This document shows positions 56,431 to 64,000 of a stretch of 64,000 bases of DNA, piece by piece. Numbering within the stretch: position 1 is the first letter of the stretch; each line of letters opens with the position of its first letter. Both the position numbers and the translations under genes were made by a program. This DNA comes from Dechloromonas denitrificans (lineage in GTDB: Bacteria; Pseudomonadota; Gammaproteobacteria; Burkholderiales; Rhodocyclaceae): NCBI RefSeq assembly GCF_020510665.1, contig NZ_CP075187.1:1198501-1262500 (forward strand), in the 5' to 3' direction. The notes under the pieces are model-generated. The model was not told the origin of the DNA and did not search any database. It saw only the letters and a list, made by a program, of their open reading frames with translations.

Positions 56431-57188
56431 CGCGAGACCTCGGCATTGACGTAGTGGCGATGCAGTGCCGGCACGTCGAAGCGCTCCGGACCGGCGCCCG
56501 CTGTGGCTTGCTCAACCAGACGCCCGTCGCGCAGGAAGCCGATCCGGTCAGCGATGTCCGCCGCGCCCAGCAGATCGTGCGTGACCATGAGGATTGCGAC
56601 GCCCTGACCGCGCAGGGCACTGAGCAAGCGGTTGAATTCCGCTGTCGCCTGAGGATCGAGGCCCGATGTGGGTTCGTCCAGCAGCAGCGCCGGAACATTG
56701 CGTGCCAGCGCCAATGCAATGGCGACCTTCTGCCGCATGCCTTTGGAAAAGCCCGAGACGCGCCGGTCGTGCGCAGCGCTATCCAGGCCGGCGGCAGACA
56801 GAGCCTCGGCGATGACCTGGGCGTCTGCGTGCTGCTCTGCCAGATCCAGCAGGTAGGCGATGTTCTCGCGCGCGCTCAGGTGCCCGTAGAGCGCCACACT
56901 CTCCGGAATGTAAGCCACATGGCGCCGTGCCGCTGTGGGGTTGGCAGCTGGGTCGACGCCATTGACGCGCACCTGACCACTACGCGGCTGAACAAAACCA
57001 AGCAGCAGATTGAGCGTGGTCGTCTTGCCGGCACCGTTGGCGCCGAGCAAGGCATGGATTTCGCCTGCCTGGATGGCAAGGCTCAAGCCGTTCAGGACCA
57101 TGGCAGCGCCATAGCCCGTCACAACCTCACGAATTTCCAGTACGGGAGGCTTGGAGGAGGAAGAAAGCTCGATCATCGTGTGCGCCAT
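56427..57188 (-). CDS. ABC transporter ATP-binding protein
   Basis: A 253-residue ATPase. Walker A GANGAGKTTT (49-58), signature VSGFSKGMRQK, Walker B LLLDEPTSGLD and the switch His in VTHDL are all present. It resembles NosF/CcmA-type subunits of ABC-2 exporters. The start at 57188 lies 1 bp after the receptor stop, and Met5 (57176) is an alternative. It overlaps the first permease by 4 bp. The longer upstream frame is a shadow of the receptor gene. Confidence 0.92.
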   Translation of the reverse strand: MAHTMIELSSSSKPPVLEIREVVTGYGAAMVLNGLSLAIQAGEIHALLGANGAGKTTTLNLLLGFVQPRSGQVRVNGVDPAANPTAARRHVAYIPESVALYGHLSARENIAYLLDLAEQHADAQVIAEALSAAGLDSAAHDRRVSGFSKGMRQKVAIALALARNVPALLLDEPTSGLDPQATAEFNRLLSALRGQGVAILMVTHDLLGAADIADRIGFLRDGRLVEQATAGAGPERFDVPALHRHYVNAEVSR

Positions 57189-57189
57189 C

Positions 57190-59307
57190 TCAGAACTTGG
57201 CCTGCATACCGAGCGTGACGGTGCGCGGCGCACCCGGCGTAATCCAGTAAACGTCGTAGGAGCTGGCGTAGTAGGTCTTGTCGAACAGGTTGTCGATATC
57301 CAGCGAGAAGCGCAGGGTCTTGTTCGGCTTCCAGTAGGCCATCGTGCGCACCGTCGTGTAGCTCGGCAGTTCGAAGCTGTCGAGCGAGTTGCCGGCACGC
57401 TTGCCGACGTAGGTGGCGCCTGCCCCGAAGCCGTAGCGTCCGGCGCTGAAGCCGTCCTCATACATGGCCAGCGCACTGCCGCTCTGCTTCGGCACGTTGA
57501 TCAGGCGGGCACCAACCAGGGCAGCGTTGTTGTCCTTGGTGATCTCGGCGTCAATGAAGGCGTAGTTGGCAAGAACGCGCACCTTGTCGGTCACTTGGCC
57601 CGAGAAGTCGAATTCAATGCCCCGGCTGCGCGCTTCGCCAGCGGCGATGGAGAACCCTGCGTTGGCCGGGTCATTGGTTAACACATTTTTTTTGTCGATT
57701 TCGAAGACTGACATCGTGCCGCCGTAGCGCTTGTCCAGTGATTCGTACTTCACACCGATTTCTTTGGATTTGCCACGCTCCGGCGCAAAGGCCTGGTTGC
57801 CGGCATCGATGCTGTTATTGGCCCGGAAAGATTCACTGGTCAGCGCGTAAACCGACAGGGTCGGCGTCGCCAGCCAGGTCAAGCCCAGGCGCGGCGTCGT
57901 AACGCCATGCTCCTGTTCGGTCTGCTTGCCATTACTGCGGTTATCGATTTCCTGGTGGAAACGGTCATGACGCAAGCCAACGAGCAAACGCCAGTCCGTT
58001 GCGAAGGCGATTTGGTCCTGCAGGAAAAAGCCTGTGTTGTTCTGAGTTTCCAGCGTATTGGTTGGCGTCGTGTTCAAGGCAAGCGGCGTTTGCCCATAGA
58101 CCGGGTTGTAGATATTCAGACCGTAGGTGCTTGTTGACCGTCCGCGCTTCATCACCTGGTCAAGTTCAAAACGGTAGCTGTCGATACCTGCCAATACCTC
58201 GTGCTTGATCGAACCGGTGGCGAATTTGCCGTGGACTTCACCCTGGAAAGACAGGTCGGTAGAGCTGTAGTCCCGGTAGCGTCGTTCACGCTCGATGATC
58301 GGCGCACCGGCCGTCGTCCAGCGGATGCTTCCCGCCGTGCGCGGGCTGGCTTCGGTCGAATAGCCCTCCAGGCTGGTCGTGCGGTAGGCAAGGCCGGCTT
58401 TGGCCTTCCAGTCGCTGGAAAACTCGTGCTCGACGGTCAGGTTGTGGGTCTTGTTGTCGATGGTCACGTCGCCATCGTTCGGTTCGCCCAGGAAACGGTC
58501 GCGCGGAATGCTGCCTACCTTGCCGTTGATAGCGATGACGCCGCGATCCATCGGTGTTTTCTGGCGCAGTGCCTCAAAGTCGTAATTGACGACCGTGCTC
58601 GGGGTCAGCAGCCAGGTGAAGGACGGCGCGATCAGGTAGCGCTGGCTGTCGATATGGTCGCGGAAGCTGCCCTTGTCCTCGTAGGCCATGTTCAGACGAT
58701 AGGCCAGCGTGTCGGTAAGGGGGGCGGTGGAATCGATCAGTGTTCGATAGCTGTCGTAGCTGCCCGCATACAGTTCCACGGCATGGCCGGCCTTGAACTG
58801 CGGCTTCTTGGTCACGATGTTCAGGATGCCGCCCGGCTCACTGCCGCCGTAAAGCGCCGAGGCTGGTCCTTTGATCACTTCCAGACGCTCGACGTTGGCC
58901 ATGTCGCGCGGCGCGTTGTAGCCGCGATTGCCGGCAAAGCCGTTGCGCAGGAAATTGGCGCCGGTGTTCGGGTCGCCCGCAAAACCGCGAATCGAGAAGT
59001 TGTCCCACAGGCCGCCGAAACTGTTCTGGCGATTGACGCCGCTGACGTAATCGTAGGCTTCTTCGAGCCGCACCGCGCCGATGTCGTCAATGGCCTGTCG
59101 CGGCACGACGCGCACGGCCTGCGGCACTTCGCGGAGCGGCGTCTCGGCGCGGGCGACGCCGGCTTCGTCGCTGTAATAGCGCCGGCCTTCGCTGCGGCCG
59201 ACGACCTGGACTTCCTGAAGTTGCACCTCCTGGGCATGAGCCGGCAGCGCGAAGGCGGCAAGAATGGCAATTGTTACAGCGCGGTATTTGAAATTGGGGT
59301 GGTCCAT
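57190..59307 (-). CDS. TonB-dependent siderophore-type outer membrane receptor
   Basis: A 705-residue receptor. The signal peptide ends at Ala25 (LPAHA). The plug has ETPLREVPQAVRVVPRQ, SGVNRQNSFGGLWDNFSIRGF and VEVIKGPASALYGGSEPGGILNIVTKKP, noted by GPASALYGGSEPGG. The barrel ends with DVYWITPGAPRTVTLGMQAKF, noted by WITPGAPRTVTLG. There is no N-terminal signalling extension. The ligand is unknown, and ferric siderophores are the family norm. No Fur box is evident upstream. It follows the carbonic anhydrase gene by 33 bp. Confidence 0.9.
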   Translation of the reverse strand: MDHPNFKYRAVTIAILAAFALPAHAQEVQLQEVQVVGRSEGRRYYSDEAGVARAETPLREVPQAVRVVPRQAIDDIGAVRLEEAYDYVSGVNRQNSFGGLWDNFSIRGFAGDPNTGANFLRNGFAGNRGYNAPRDMANVERLEVIKGPASALYGGSEPGGILNIVTKKPQFKAGHAVELYAGSYDSYRTLIDSTAPLTDTLAYRLNMAYEDKGSFRDHIDSQRYLIAPSFTWLLTPSTVVNYDFEALRQKTPMDRGVIAINGKVGSIPRDRFLGEPNDGDVTIDNKTHNLTVEHEFSSDWKAKAGLAYRTTSLEGYSTEASPRTAGSIRWTTAGAPIIERERRYRDYSSTDLSFQGEVHGKFATGSIKHEVLAGIDSYRFELDQVMKRGRSTSTYGLNIYNPVYGQTPLALNTTPTNTLETQNNTGFFLQDQIAFATDWRLLVGLRHDRFHQEIDNRSNGKQTEQEHGVTTPRLGLTWLATPTLSVYALTSESFRANNSIDAGNQAFAPERGKSKEIGVKYESLDKRYGGTMSVFEIDKKNVLTNDPANAGFSIAAGEARSRGIEFDFSGQVTDKVRVLANYAFIDAEITKDNNAALVGARLINVPKQSGSALAMYEDGFSAGRYGFGAGATYVGKRAGNSLDSFELPSYTTVRTMAYWKPNKTLRFSLDIDNLFDKTYYASSYDVYWITPGAPRTVTLGMQAKF

Positions 59308-59340
59308 GACTTTCCTAAGTGGCGAGTTATGTTTGATTGA

Positions 59341-59901
59341 TCAAAATTCGTTCTGCAGGCATTTGTAGCCCTGCACCAGCTCGTGATTGGTGCGCACGAC
59401 GTCCTCGGAAAACTCCGTGGCCTGCGCCGTAACGCGGGGCATGGCGGCGAGGTCGGTGCGCGGGCCGATGCGCTCGGTGGATGGCACATAGAAACCCGCC
59501 GGCAGATGGGCGCCATCGACCACCGCGTTGTGGCGGACGACGCTGCCATCGCCGACGGTGCAGTTGAACAGCACGCTGTTGAAGCCGATGAAGACGTTGT
59601 TGCCGACCACGCAGGGGCCATGGACGATGGAGCGATGGGCAATCGAGGTGTGCTCACCGATATCGACCAGGGCGCCGGACTTGGAATGGATGACGACGCC
59701 GTCCTGGATGTTGGAATGGGCGCGAATGCGGATCGGCTCCAGGCCGCCTTCGGCATTGACCTCGTCGGCACGGATCACGGCGTAGGGGCCGACGAAGACG
59801 TTTTCCTCGATGATGACCTTGCCGCAGATGATGGCGGTCTGGTCGACGTAGGCGGATTCGTGGATCTGCGGCAGGTCGCCACGCGGGTTCTTGCGGATCA
59901 T
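59341..59901 (-). CDS. Gamma-class carbonic anhydrase-like protein (left-handed beta helix)
   Basis: A 186-residue trimeric beta-helix protein. Hexapeptide repeats run from AIICGKVIIEENVFVGPYAVI on. The three zinc ligands of gamma carbonic anhydrases are matched by His72 (VIHSK), His89 (SIAHRS) and His94 (IVHGP). Whether it hydrates CO2 or is a related acetyltransferase-like protein cannot be decided. A C-terminal helical tail carries LVQGYKCLQNEF. It is placed 71 bp after the IspH-like gene and 33 bp before the siderophore receptor. Confidence 0.86.
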   Translation of the reverse strand: MIRKNPRGDLPQIHESAYVDQTAIICGKVIIEENVFVGPYAVIRADEVNAEGGLEPIRIRAHSNIQDGVVIHSKSGALVDIGEHTSIAHRSIVHGPCVVGNNVFIGFNSVLFNCTVGDGSVVRHNAVVDGAHLPAGFYVPSTERIGPRTDLAAMPRVTAQATEFSEDVVRTNHELVQGYKCLQNEF

Positions 59902-59972
59902 GGTTCAGGTGATTTTGAGTAGAGGGGGCAATATGTTTCGGCTTACCGAACAAGCGTGGAGACTTGTCACGC

Positions 59973-60911
59973 TTAAGCCTCAGTTTTTCGCAGGCGTGAA
60001 ACTCGCGCGCCAACTTCGTCGAGAATCCACTTTGGCACATGAATTCCGCCAACAACAGCAACGGAATGAGCCTCCTCGAACCAGTCAGGATTGAGTTCCT
60101 CCCCAGCCATCGGGTCGAAACGGAAGGTGTTTGGATTGGCTGCATGGCATGTCTCAAACATGCTGAGTGTCGAGCCACCATGGTCATTAACCAGAATGAC
60201 GACATCGCAGCGCTGGGCCAGGAGTAAGCCCTCTGCCTGGCGGTCATGACTGTCACTGCATACGGTATCGACAATATGAATCGGCATTTTCAGCGCATTC
60301 AGATCGTTCATGAATGCAGTCCACAGCGCCACATTGGCCGTAACCTGACCCAGGCAGGCCCAGTTGCGTCCAGGCACCTGTAGCTGTGCGTGCAACTCGC
60401 TTACCATTTCTCCAATAACACCAACCTGGCCAGCCGCCTCAGCAGCAGATTTGGCGAATTCACAATGATGATTACCGGGCTTGCCGAACAGAATCAGGTC
60501 GTAGCCAGCCTCAACGAGCATGCGTGCACGGTTGTCACTATTGGCGATGAAGGGGCAGGTGAAATCCAGTATCCGGGCATTCCCGGCTTGTGCGCTTGGT
60601 TCGACGGTGCCGTGGTGCCCAAGGGCGAGGCGGTTGGTGGTGACGTCGCCCAATTTGTCGATCACCTCCACTTGCTCCAGACCGGGATAAGTCTGGACGA
60701 GTAAGGCGTCCCGTCGGCGAACCAGTTCCAGCGGATCCCAGCGACGGGCTTCCGGTTTGGGTGACCAGCGATGGGTTGCCTGAAGTGCGTCATTGGTCGT
60801 CGCTTTAGCAATCCGTTTCATGGCGAGATCAATACCCCAGCAGTAAGCAATTGTTGCAACCTGCACTTCGAGGTTGGCAACGCTTTTCAAAAATTCAGAA
60901 TTCGGGTTCAT
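59973..60911 (-). CDS. IspH/LytB-like iron-sulfur protein
   Basis: A 312-residue protein related to 4-hydroxy-3-methylbut-2-enyl diphosphate reductase. The three cluster cysteines are present: Cys24 (AYCWG), Cys119 (FTCPF) and Cys218 (DTVCSDSHDRQ). The catalytic His-x-Glu pair of IspH is matched in GNHHCEF (His149, Glu151). The first part diverges, with no GFCAGV motif but IAYCWGID, and the end has VVGGIHVPKWIL in place of the usual serine/asparagine loop. It is therefore a distant paralogue, whose substrate may be different. The start at 60911 has AGGA nearby. No terminator separates it from the permease gene upstream. Confidence 0.8.
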   Translation of the reverse strand: MNPNSEFLKSVANLEVQVATIAYCWGIDLAMKRIAKATTNDALQATHRWSPKPEARRWDPLELVRRRDALLVQTYPGLEQVEVIDKLGDVTTNRLALGHHGTVEPSAQAGNARILDFTCPFIANSDNRARMLVEAGYDLILFGKPGNHHCEFAKSAAEAAGQVGVIGEMVSELHAQLQVPGRNWACLGQVTANVALWTAFMNDLNALKMPIHIVDTVCSDSHDRQAEGLLLAQRCDVVILVNDHGGSTLSMFETCHAANPNTFRFDPMAGEELNPDWFEEAHSVAVVGGIHVPKWILDEVGARVSRLRKTEA

Positions 60912-60940
60912 GTTTTTCCTATCGGGAAAGAAAACTGGGG

Positions 60941-61438
60941 TTATTTCCAAAAACGCGCATAAGCCAGGTGCGCGATGGAACCGGCCAGCATGGGCACAAA
61001 GAAGCAGCTCAGAAATTTGAATAAGGCAAAACGGGGGCTGATCAAGGCTGATTCGAGCAGGATCATCCGTACGCCCCACATCGACCAGGCGGTCACCAGC
61101 GCTACAAGGGTGCCGATGCCAGCGCCTGCCTGTTGGATCAAGCCGACCAGTGGAAACATGGTCATCGGCCCGCCAGGAGCCAGAATGCCGGCAATGCTGC
61201 CGACAACGATGCCGCGCCAGCCTGATTCGTTACCGATCCAGTCCAGCAAAACTTCCTTGGGTACAAGTTGCGTGAACAGCCCGGCAATGACAAAGGTCAG
61301 GAGCATGATTGGCAAGACATCAACTGCCATCCTGCCGCCTTCGAGCAGACCTCCGCTCAGTAGCGCAGGGTCACGACGCCATGCCAGCCAAACCAGAATT
61401 ATTGCAATGCTGCCAAGAATGAGGATTACGGGCTTCAT
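60941..61438 (-). CDS. Half-length ArsP/DUF318-type membrane permease
   Basis: A 165-residue membrane protein with about five helices. Motifs: MAVDVLPIMLLTFVIAGLFTQLVPKEVLLDWIG, noted by QLVPKEVLLDWIG, and GILAPGGPMTMFPLVG, which match the first half of the ArsP_1/DUF318 permease fold. Full-length members have about 300 to 350 residues, so this is either a one-repeat form that dimerises or a degraded permease. It begins 4 bp after the BtuB-like gene stop, so co-expression is near certain. Confidence 0.75.
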   Translation of the reverse strand: MKPVILILGSIAIILVWLAWRRDPALLSGGLLEGGRMAVDVLPIMLLTFVIAGLFTQLVPKEVLLDWIGNESGWRGIVVGSIAGILAPGGPMTMFPLVGLIQQAGAGIGTLVALVTAWSMWGVRMILLESALISPRFALFKFLSCFFVPMLAGSIAHLAYARFWK

Positions 61439-61442
61439 CGCG

Positions 61443-63611
61443 TCAGAAATCCGACTTCAGCGAGACAGAGAATGCCCGCCCGGTTTCGAGTAACGGGTTG
61501 GTCATCGAGATGGGATAGCGGATATCCTCAACCGTGGTTGCCAGCCGATAAGTGCGGTCGAAAACATTGCTGATCCCCACGCTGAGAACCGTCCGCCCGT
61601 CACGATTCAACCAGCGGCCCATATCCTTGCTCCAGTAAAGGTCAAAAACCGCATAGCCGCCCGTTGGTCTTTCCGCCGTTGTGTTGACATCGTGCTTGCC
61701 GCGTGCCCAGCGCATGATGGGTTCAAGTTGCCCATTTCCACCCAGCTCAGCCTGCAAGCCCAAACGTCCGTTAAGCGGCGGCAGGTAGGACAGCGGCTGA
61801 TTGGTTTGTGAGTCCGTGCCGCGCAGGTAGGCAAGGTCAAAATAGGCTTGAACTGACCGATTGATTTGCCAGCCGCCATCGACCTCGATGCCACGAACCC
61901 GGGCGCTGCCCACATTCTGGTTTTGAAAGGAAGCAAGGCCATTAAAGGTGATCGGCACACGGACGATGAAATCGGTGTAACGGCTATCGAAAAGGGTGAT
62001 GTCCAGGCGTTTGCCCGCCCCGCTGTAGCGGGTACCTATTTCCAGCGTCTTGCCCTCTTCGGGCCGCAACTCGGGGTTCGGTACGTTGTAGCCAGTGCCC
62101 TGGCGACTGGAACCAAAGCTCTCGATAGTCGATGGCACGCGGAACGAGGTGCCGACTCCGCTCCATAGCGTGAGATTGTCGTTCCAGTGGTAGGCCAGGC
62201 TGACCTCCCCGGTCAGCGGCTGATCTGTCCGCTCGCGGTTGCGCTCATAAGCGGATTGCAGTGTCGGCGAAATGATGGGGCTGGTTTCAGTTCGGCTTTT
62301 TACGTAATCCGCTCGCCCCCCCAGCTTTGCCGACCACGCATCCGAGAAGACATAATCGAGTTGGGCGAACAGCCCGACATTGGTCTGTTCGGCATCCGGC
62401 GAGTTCTGGCTGATGGGCGTAATGACTGTCTTGCCCGTGCTCAGCGTTGTGACTTCCGAACCGGACTGAGCTCCTTTCCGCATTTCATGGAAAAAATCCG
62501 TACCGAAAGTCAGCATATGCGGGCCAAGAGGCATCAGTGCCGAGAGTTTTCCGCCATACACGATGGGGCCGTCGACGATGTTCTCGGAAACCGTCAGCTT
62601 GTTTTTTTGCGTGCGGTTCTCCGTCGTCAGCCGCGAATACAGGCTGCGCACGTACAGGCTTGCGTTGAGTTGCTCCACGCCCCAGTCTTCCTGGCGACCT
62701 GAATAAGCCAGGCGGGCATAGCGCTCACGCAGTGGGTCTTCGCGTTGGACGACCAGCGGCGAACCAGGTGCACCGCCAATCCCGCCGGCTCGACCGCTCT
62801 CCGTATCGGCCGCCTTGAGCGTCAATTCAAGGCGGTGCCCGGGCTGAAGTTGATAACCGGCGCGCAAATCAAACTGGCCAACGGTGAAATCGCTATTGGG
62901 AACAGTACCTTCCGGCGACGAAAAATTCCCTGCCGTCCGGTAGCTCACGCCTACCAGCGCATCCAGGCCATTGCCCATGGCCTGCCCTTCGAGCCGGACC
63001 GATTTCATGTCGCTGGCGCTGTTGTACTCCAGCGCCCGGAGCAAAGGGGTAAACGTAAGCGGGCCGTTGACATCACCCTTGGCCCGGCGAGTGATGACGT
63101 TAATTACGCCAACCATCGCATCCGGCCCGTAGAAAGCTGACCCTGGGCCGCGTAACACCTCTATTCGCTCGATCTGGTTGGGGTCGATCAGGTTGAATTC
63201 GAGTGTATTGCGCCCGCGAAAGCGCTCACCATCAACCAGCAGCAAGGTGCGCGGCGTATTTGAATTGAACCCGCGCATCACGATCTGGCCACCTAGCCCG
63301 CCGGAACGTGAATAGGAGACACCCGGAACGTCCTGCAAAACAGACTGCACGTTGGCGAGAGAACGGGTATCCAACGTGTCGGCGGAGATGCGCTTGATTT
63401 CGCTCTGGCCAGCACTCACCGTCACTGTGGGTAGCTCGGCAGTACGCTCGGCTGGGGCCACGTTGGAGGCTGCCTGCTTGGCACGTGCTGACCCAGAATC
63501 ATCTGCGAATACGCCAGATGGTGCCAACAAAGCAATGGCACCAAGCACCGTAGCCGTCAATTTGCGCGGTTGAAAACAGGCATTTGTTGCCCGAGGGAGA
63601 TATCTTTGCAT
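61443..63611 (-). CDS. TonB-dependent receptor, probable cobalamin type (BtuB-like)
   Basis: A 722-residue receptor. Signal peptide to about Ala36 (APSGVFA). A TonB-box-like TVTVSAG precedes the plug with LQDVPGVSYSRSGGLGGQIVMRGF, LLLVDGERFRG and IEVLRGPGSAFYGPDAMVGVINVITRR, noted by RGPGSAFYGPDA. The barrel ends in RAFSVSLKSDF. The cobalamin riboswitch upstream makes corrinoid uptake the likely role. It is the first gene of the downstream block. The start at 63611 has an AAGG site. The longer frame begins inside the riboswitch and is not used. Confidence 0.85.
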   Translation of the reverse strand: MQRYLPRATNACFQPRKLTATVLGAIALLAPSGVFADDSGSARAKQAASNVAPAERTAELPTVTVSAGQSEIKRISADTLDTRSLANVQSVLQDVPGVSYSRSGGLGGQIVMRGFNSNTPRTLLLVDGERFRGRNTLEFNLIDPNQIERIEVLRGPGSAFYGPDAMVGVINVITRRAKGDVNGPLTFTPLLRALEYNSASDMKSVRLEGQAMGNGLDALVGVSYRTAGNFSSPEGTVPNSDFTVGQFDLRAGYQLQPGHRLELTLKAADTESGRAGGIGGAPGSPLVVQREDPLRERYARLAYSGRQEDWGVEQLNASLYVRSLYSRLTTENRTQKNKLTVSENIVDGPIVYGGKLSALMPLGPHMLTFGTDFFHEMRKGAQSGSEVTTLSTGKTVITPISQNSPDAEQTNVGLFAQLDYVFSDAWSAKLGGRADYVKSRTETSPIISPTLQSAYERNRERTDQPLTGEVSLAYHWNDNLTLWSGVGTSFRVPSTIESFGSSRQGTGYNVPNPELRPEEGKTLEIGTRYSGAGKRLDITLFDSRYTDFIVRVPITFNGLASFQNQNVGSARVRGIEVDGGWQINRSVQAYFDLAYLRGTDSQTNQPLSYLPPLNGRLGLQAELGGNGQLEPIMRWARGKHDVNTTAERPTGGYAVFDLYWSKDMGRWLNRDGRTVLSVGISNVFDRTYRLATTVEDIRYPISMTNPLLETGRAFSVSLKSDF

Positions 63612-63744
63612 GGTCAAATCCTTAAACTTGACCGTCTGCACGCGCAAAGATGACCGGCACCGACCCATGGTCGACGCATCGCTGTCACCATCCGCAACCC
63701 CGCAGACGATCCATTGCATACGCTGTGCCGATTTCTCGTACAGC

Positions 63745-63985
63745 AGGAATGCAGCAGGCCGGTCTCCGGGCTCGCCAGGTTTGCTACATCGCCTTCCCAC
63801 GCCATCCGCACGCGTCCGGTTGGACGCCACGTCATGGCGCAGTGGCCGGTGAATCGTTGATTCACCATGATGTAGCCGCACTGGCTTACCGTTGCGGGGG
63901 CAGCCGAGGCATTGCGATCATCGCTGATCGCGCACCTCGTTCCCGTTTCACCCGTTTCGTTACCGAAACAGGCACCTGATGCAAG
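63745..63985 (-). ncRNA. Cobalamin riboswitch
   Basis: On the - strand the leader carries the known sequence blocks in order: GGTGCCTGTTTCGG (63976 on), GGGTGAAACGGGAACGAGG, CTGCCCCCGCAACGGTAA (63903-63886), GGCGTGGGAAGGCG and the B12 box AGCCCGGAGACCGGCC (63772-63757). The region between the aptamer and the ATG at 63611 is about 140 bases and would hold the expression platform, which I cannot resolve. It should lower expression of the downstream genes when cobalamin is plentiful. Confidence 0.93.
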
Positions 63986-64000
63986 GGGTGACACCTTTGA

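Noticed and set aside
59951..59975. Hairpin AAGCGTG/CACGCTT at the end of the IspH-like gene as a terminator
   Set aside because: No U-tract follows on the - strand, so it is unlikely to stop transcription.
63614..63994. A 126-codon - strand frame across the riboswitch
   Set aside because: The region is explained by a structured cobalamin aptamer, and the peptide has no family features.

Overview
The window looks like the chromosome of a Gram-negative betaproteobacterium, most likely from the Rhodocyclales (Dechloromonas/Azonexus/Azoarcus-like). This is inferred from the high-GC coding style, a DUF2863 gene, a yciB-yciI-bolA-PPIase operon, a bioA-F-H-C-D biotin operon, APS-type cysH with DUF934 and cysI, and many PAS/hybrid histidine kinases. 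No rRNA, CRISPR array or intact insertion sequence was seen. The + strand and - strand gene blocks are dense and mostly operonic.

Layout. 1-4.9 kb: truncated chemoreceptor, then a periplasmic-binding lipoprotein overlapping a PAS sensor kinase. 5-7.7 kb: acuI/acuR acryloyl-CoA reductase with its TetR repressor, an FKBP isomerase and two small genes. 7.8-11.3 kb: a five-gene operon encoding an oxygen-binding cytochrome c (SHP), a dihaem cytochrome c, a cytochrome b and a QseBC-like two-component system. 11.4-13.2 kb: PAS-PP2C phosphatase and carboxymuconolactone decarboxylase-like protein. 13.2-18.9 kb: heavy-metal RND efflux operon, whose promoter has the same TTAA-box/-10 layout as the SHP operon. 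19-23.9 kb: two proteins of unknown function, a YgjP-like metalloprotein and a hybrid kinase. 23.9-28.8 kb: a three-part fusion (CRP-like domain, acetate kinase, PduL phosphotransacylase) divergent from a hybrid kinase. 28.8-30.6 kb: outer-membrane barrel and small periplasmic protein. 30.6-35.3 kb: assimilatory sulfate reduction genes plus cysB. 35.4-39.6 kb: HDOD protein, isolated nosD, and the yciB-yciI-bolA-ppi operon. 39.7-44.2 kb: HD-GYP response regulator, hybrid kinase and free HPt protein. 44.2-51 kb: biotin operon. 51-53 kb: yaaA, flaG and a low-complexity protein. 53.2-53.3 kb: tRNA-Val and tRNA-Leu.

From the tRNA-Leu to the right edge the character changes. One - strand block of about 10 kb runs from a cobalamin riboswitch at the right edge through a BtuB-like receptor, a half-length ArsP-type permease, an IspH/LytB-like Fe-S protein, a gamma-class carbonic anhydrase, a siderophore-type TonB receptor, an ABC ATPase and two DUF3526 permeases, with gaps of at most 71 bp. 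I read it as a candidate B12-controlled uptake island sitting next to a tRNA gene.

The most interesting items are the CRP-AckA-PduL fusion, the riboswitch-headed island, the shared promoter layout that ties the SHP operon to the metal-efflux operon, and a 13-base word (GTYGACCGCAGCA) present seven times between 6 and 40 kb.
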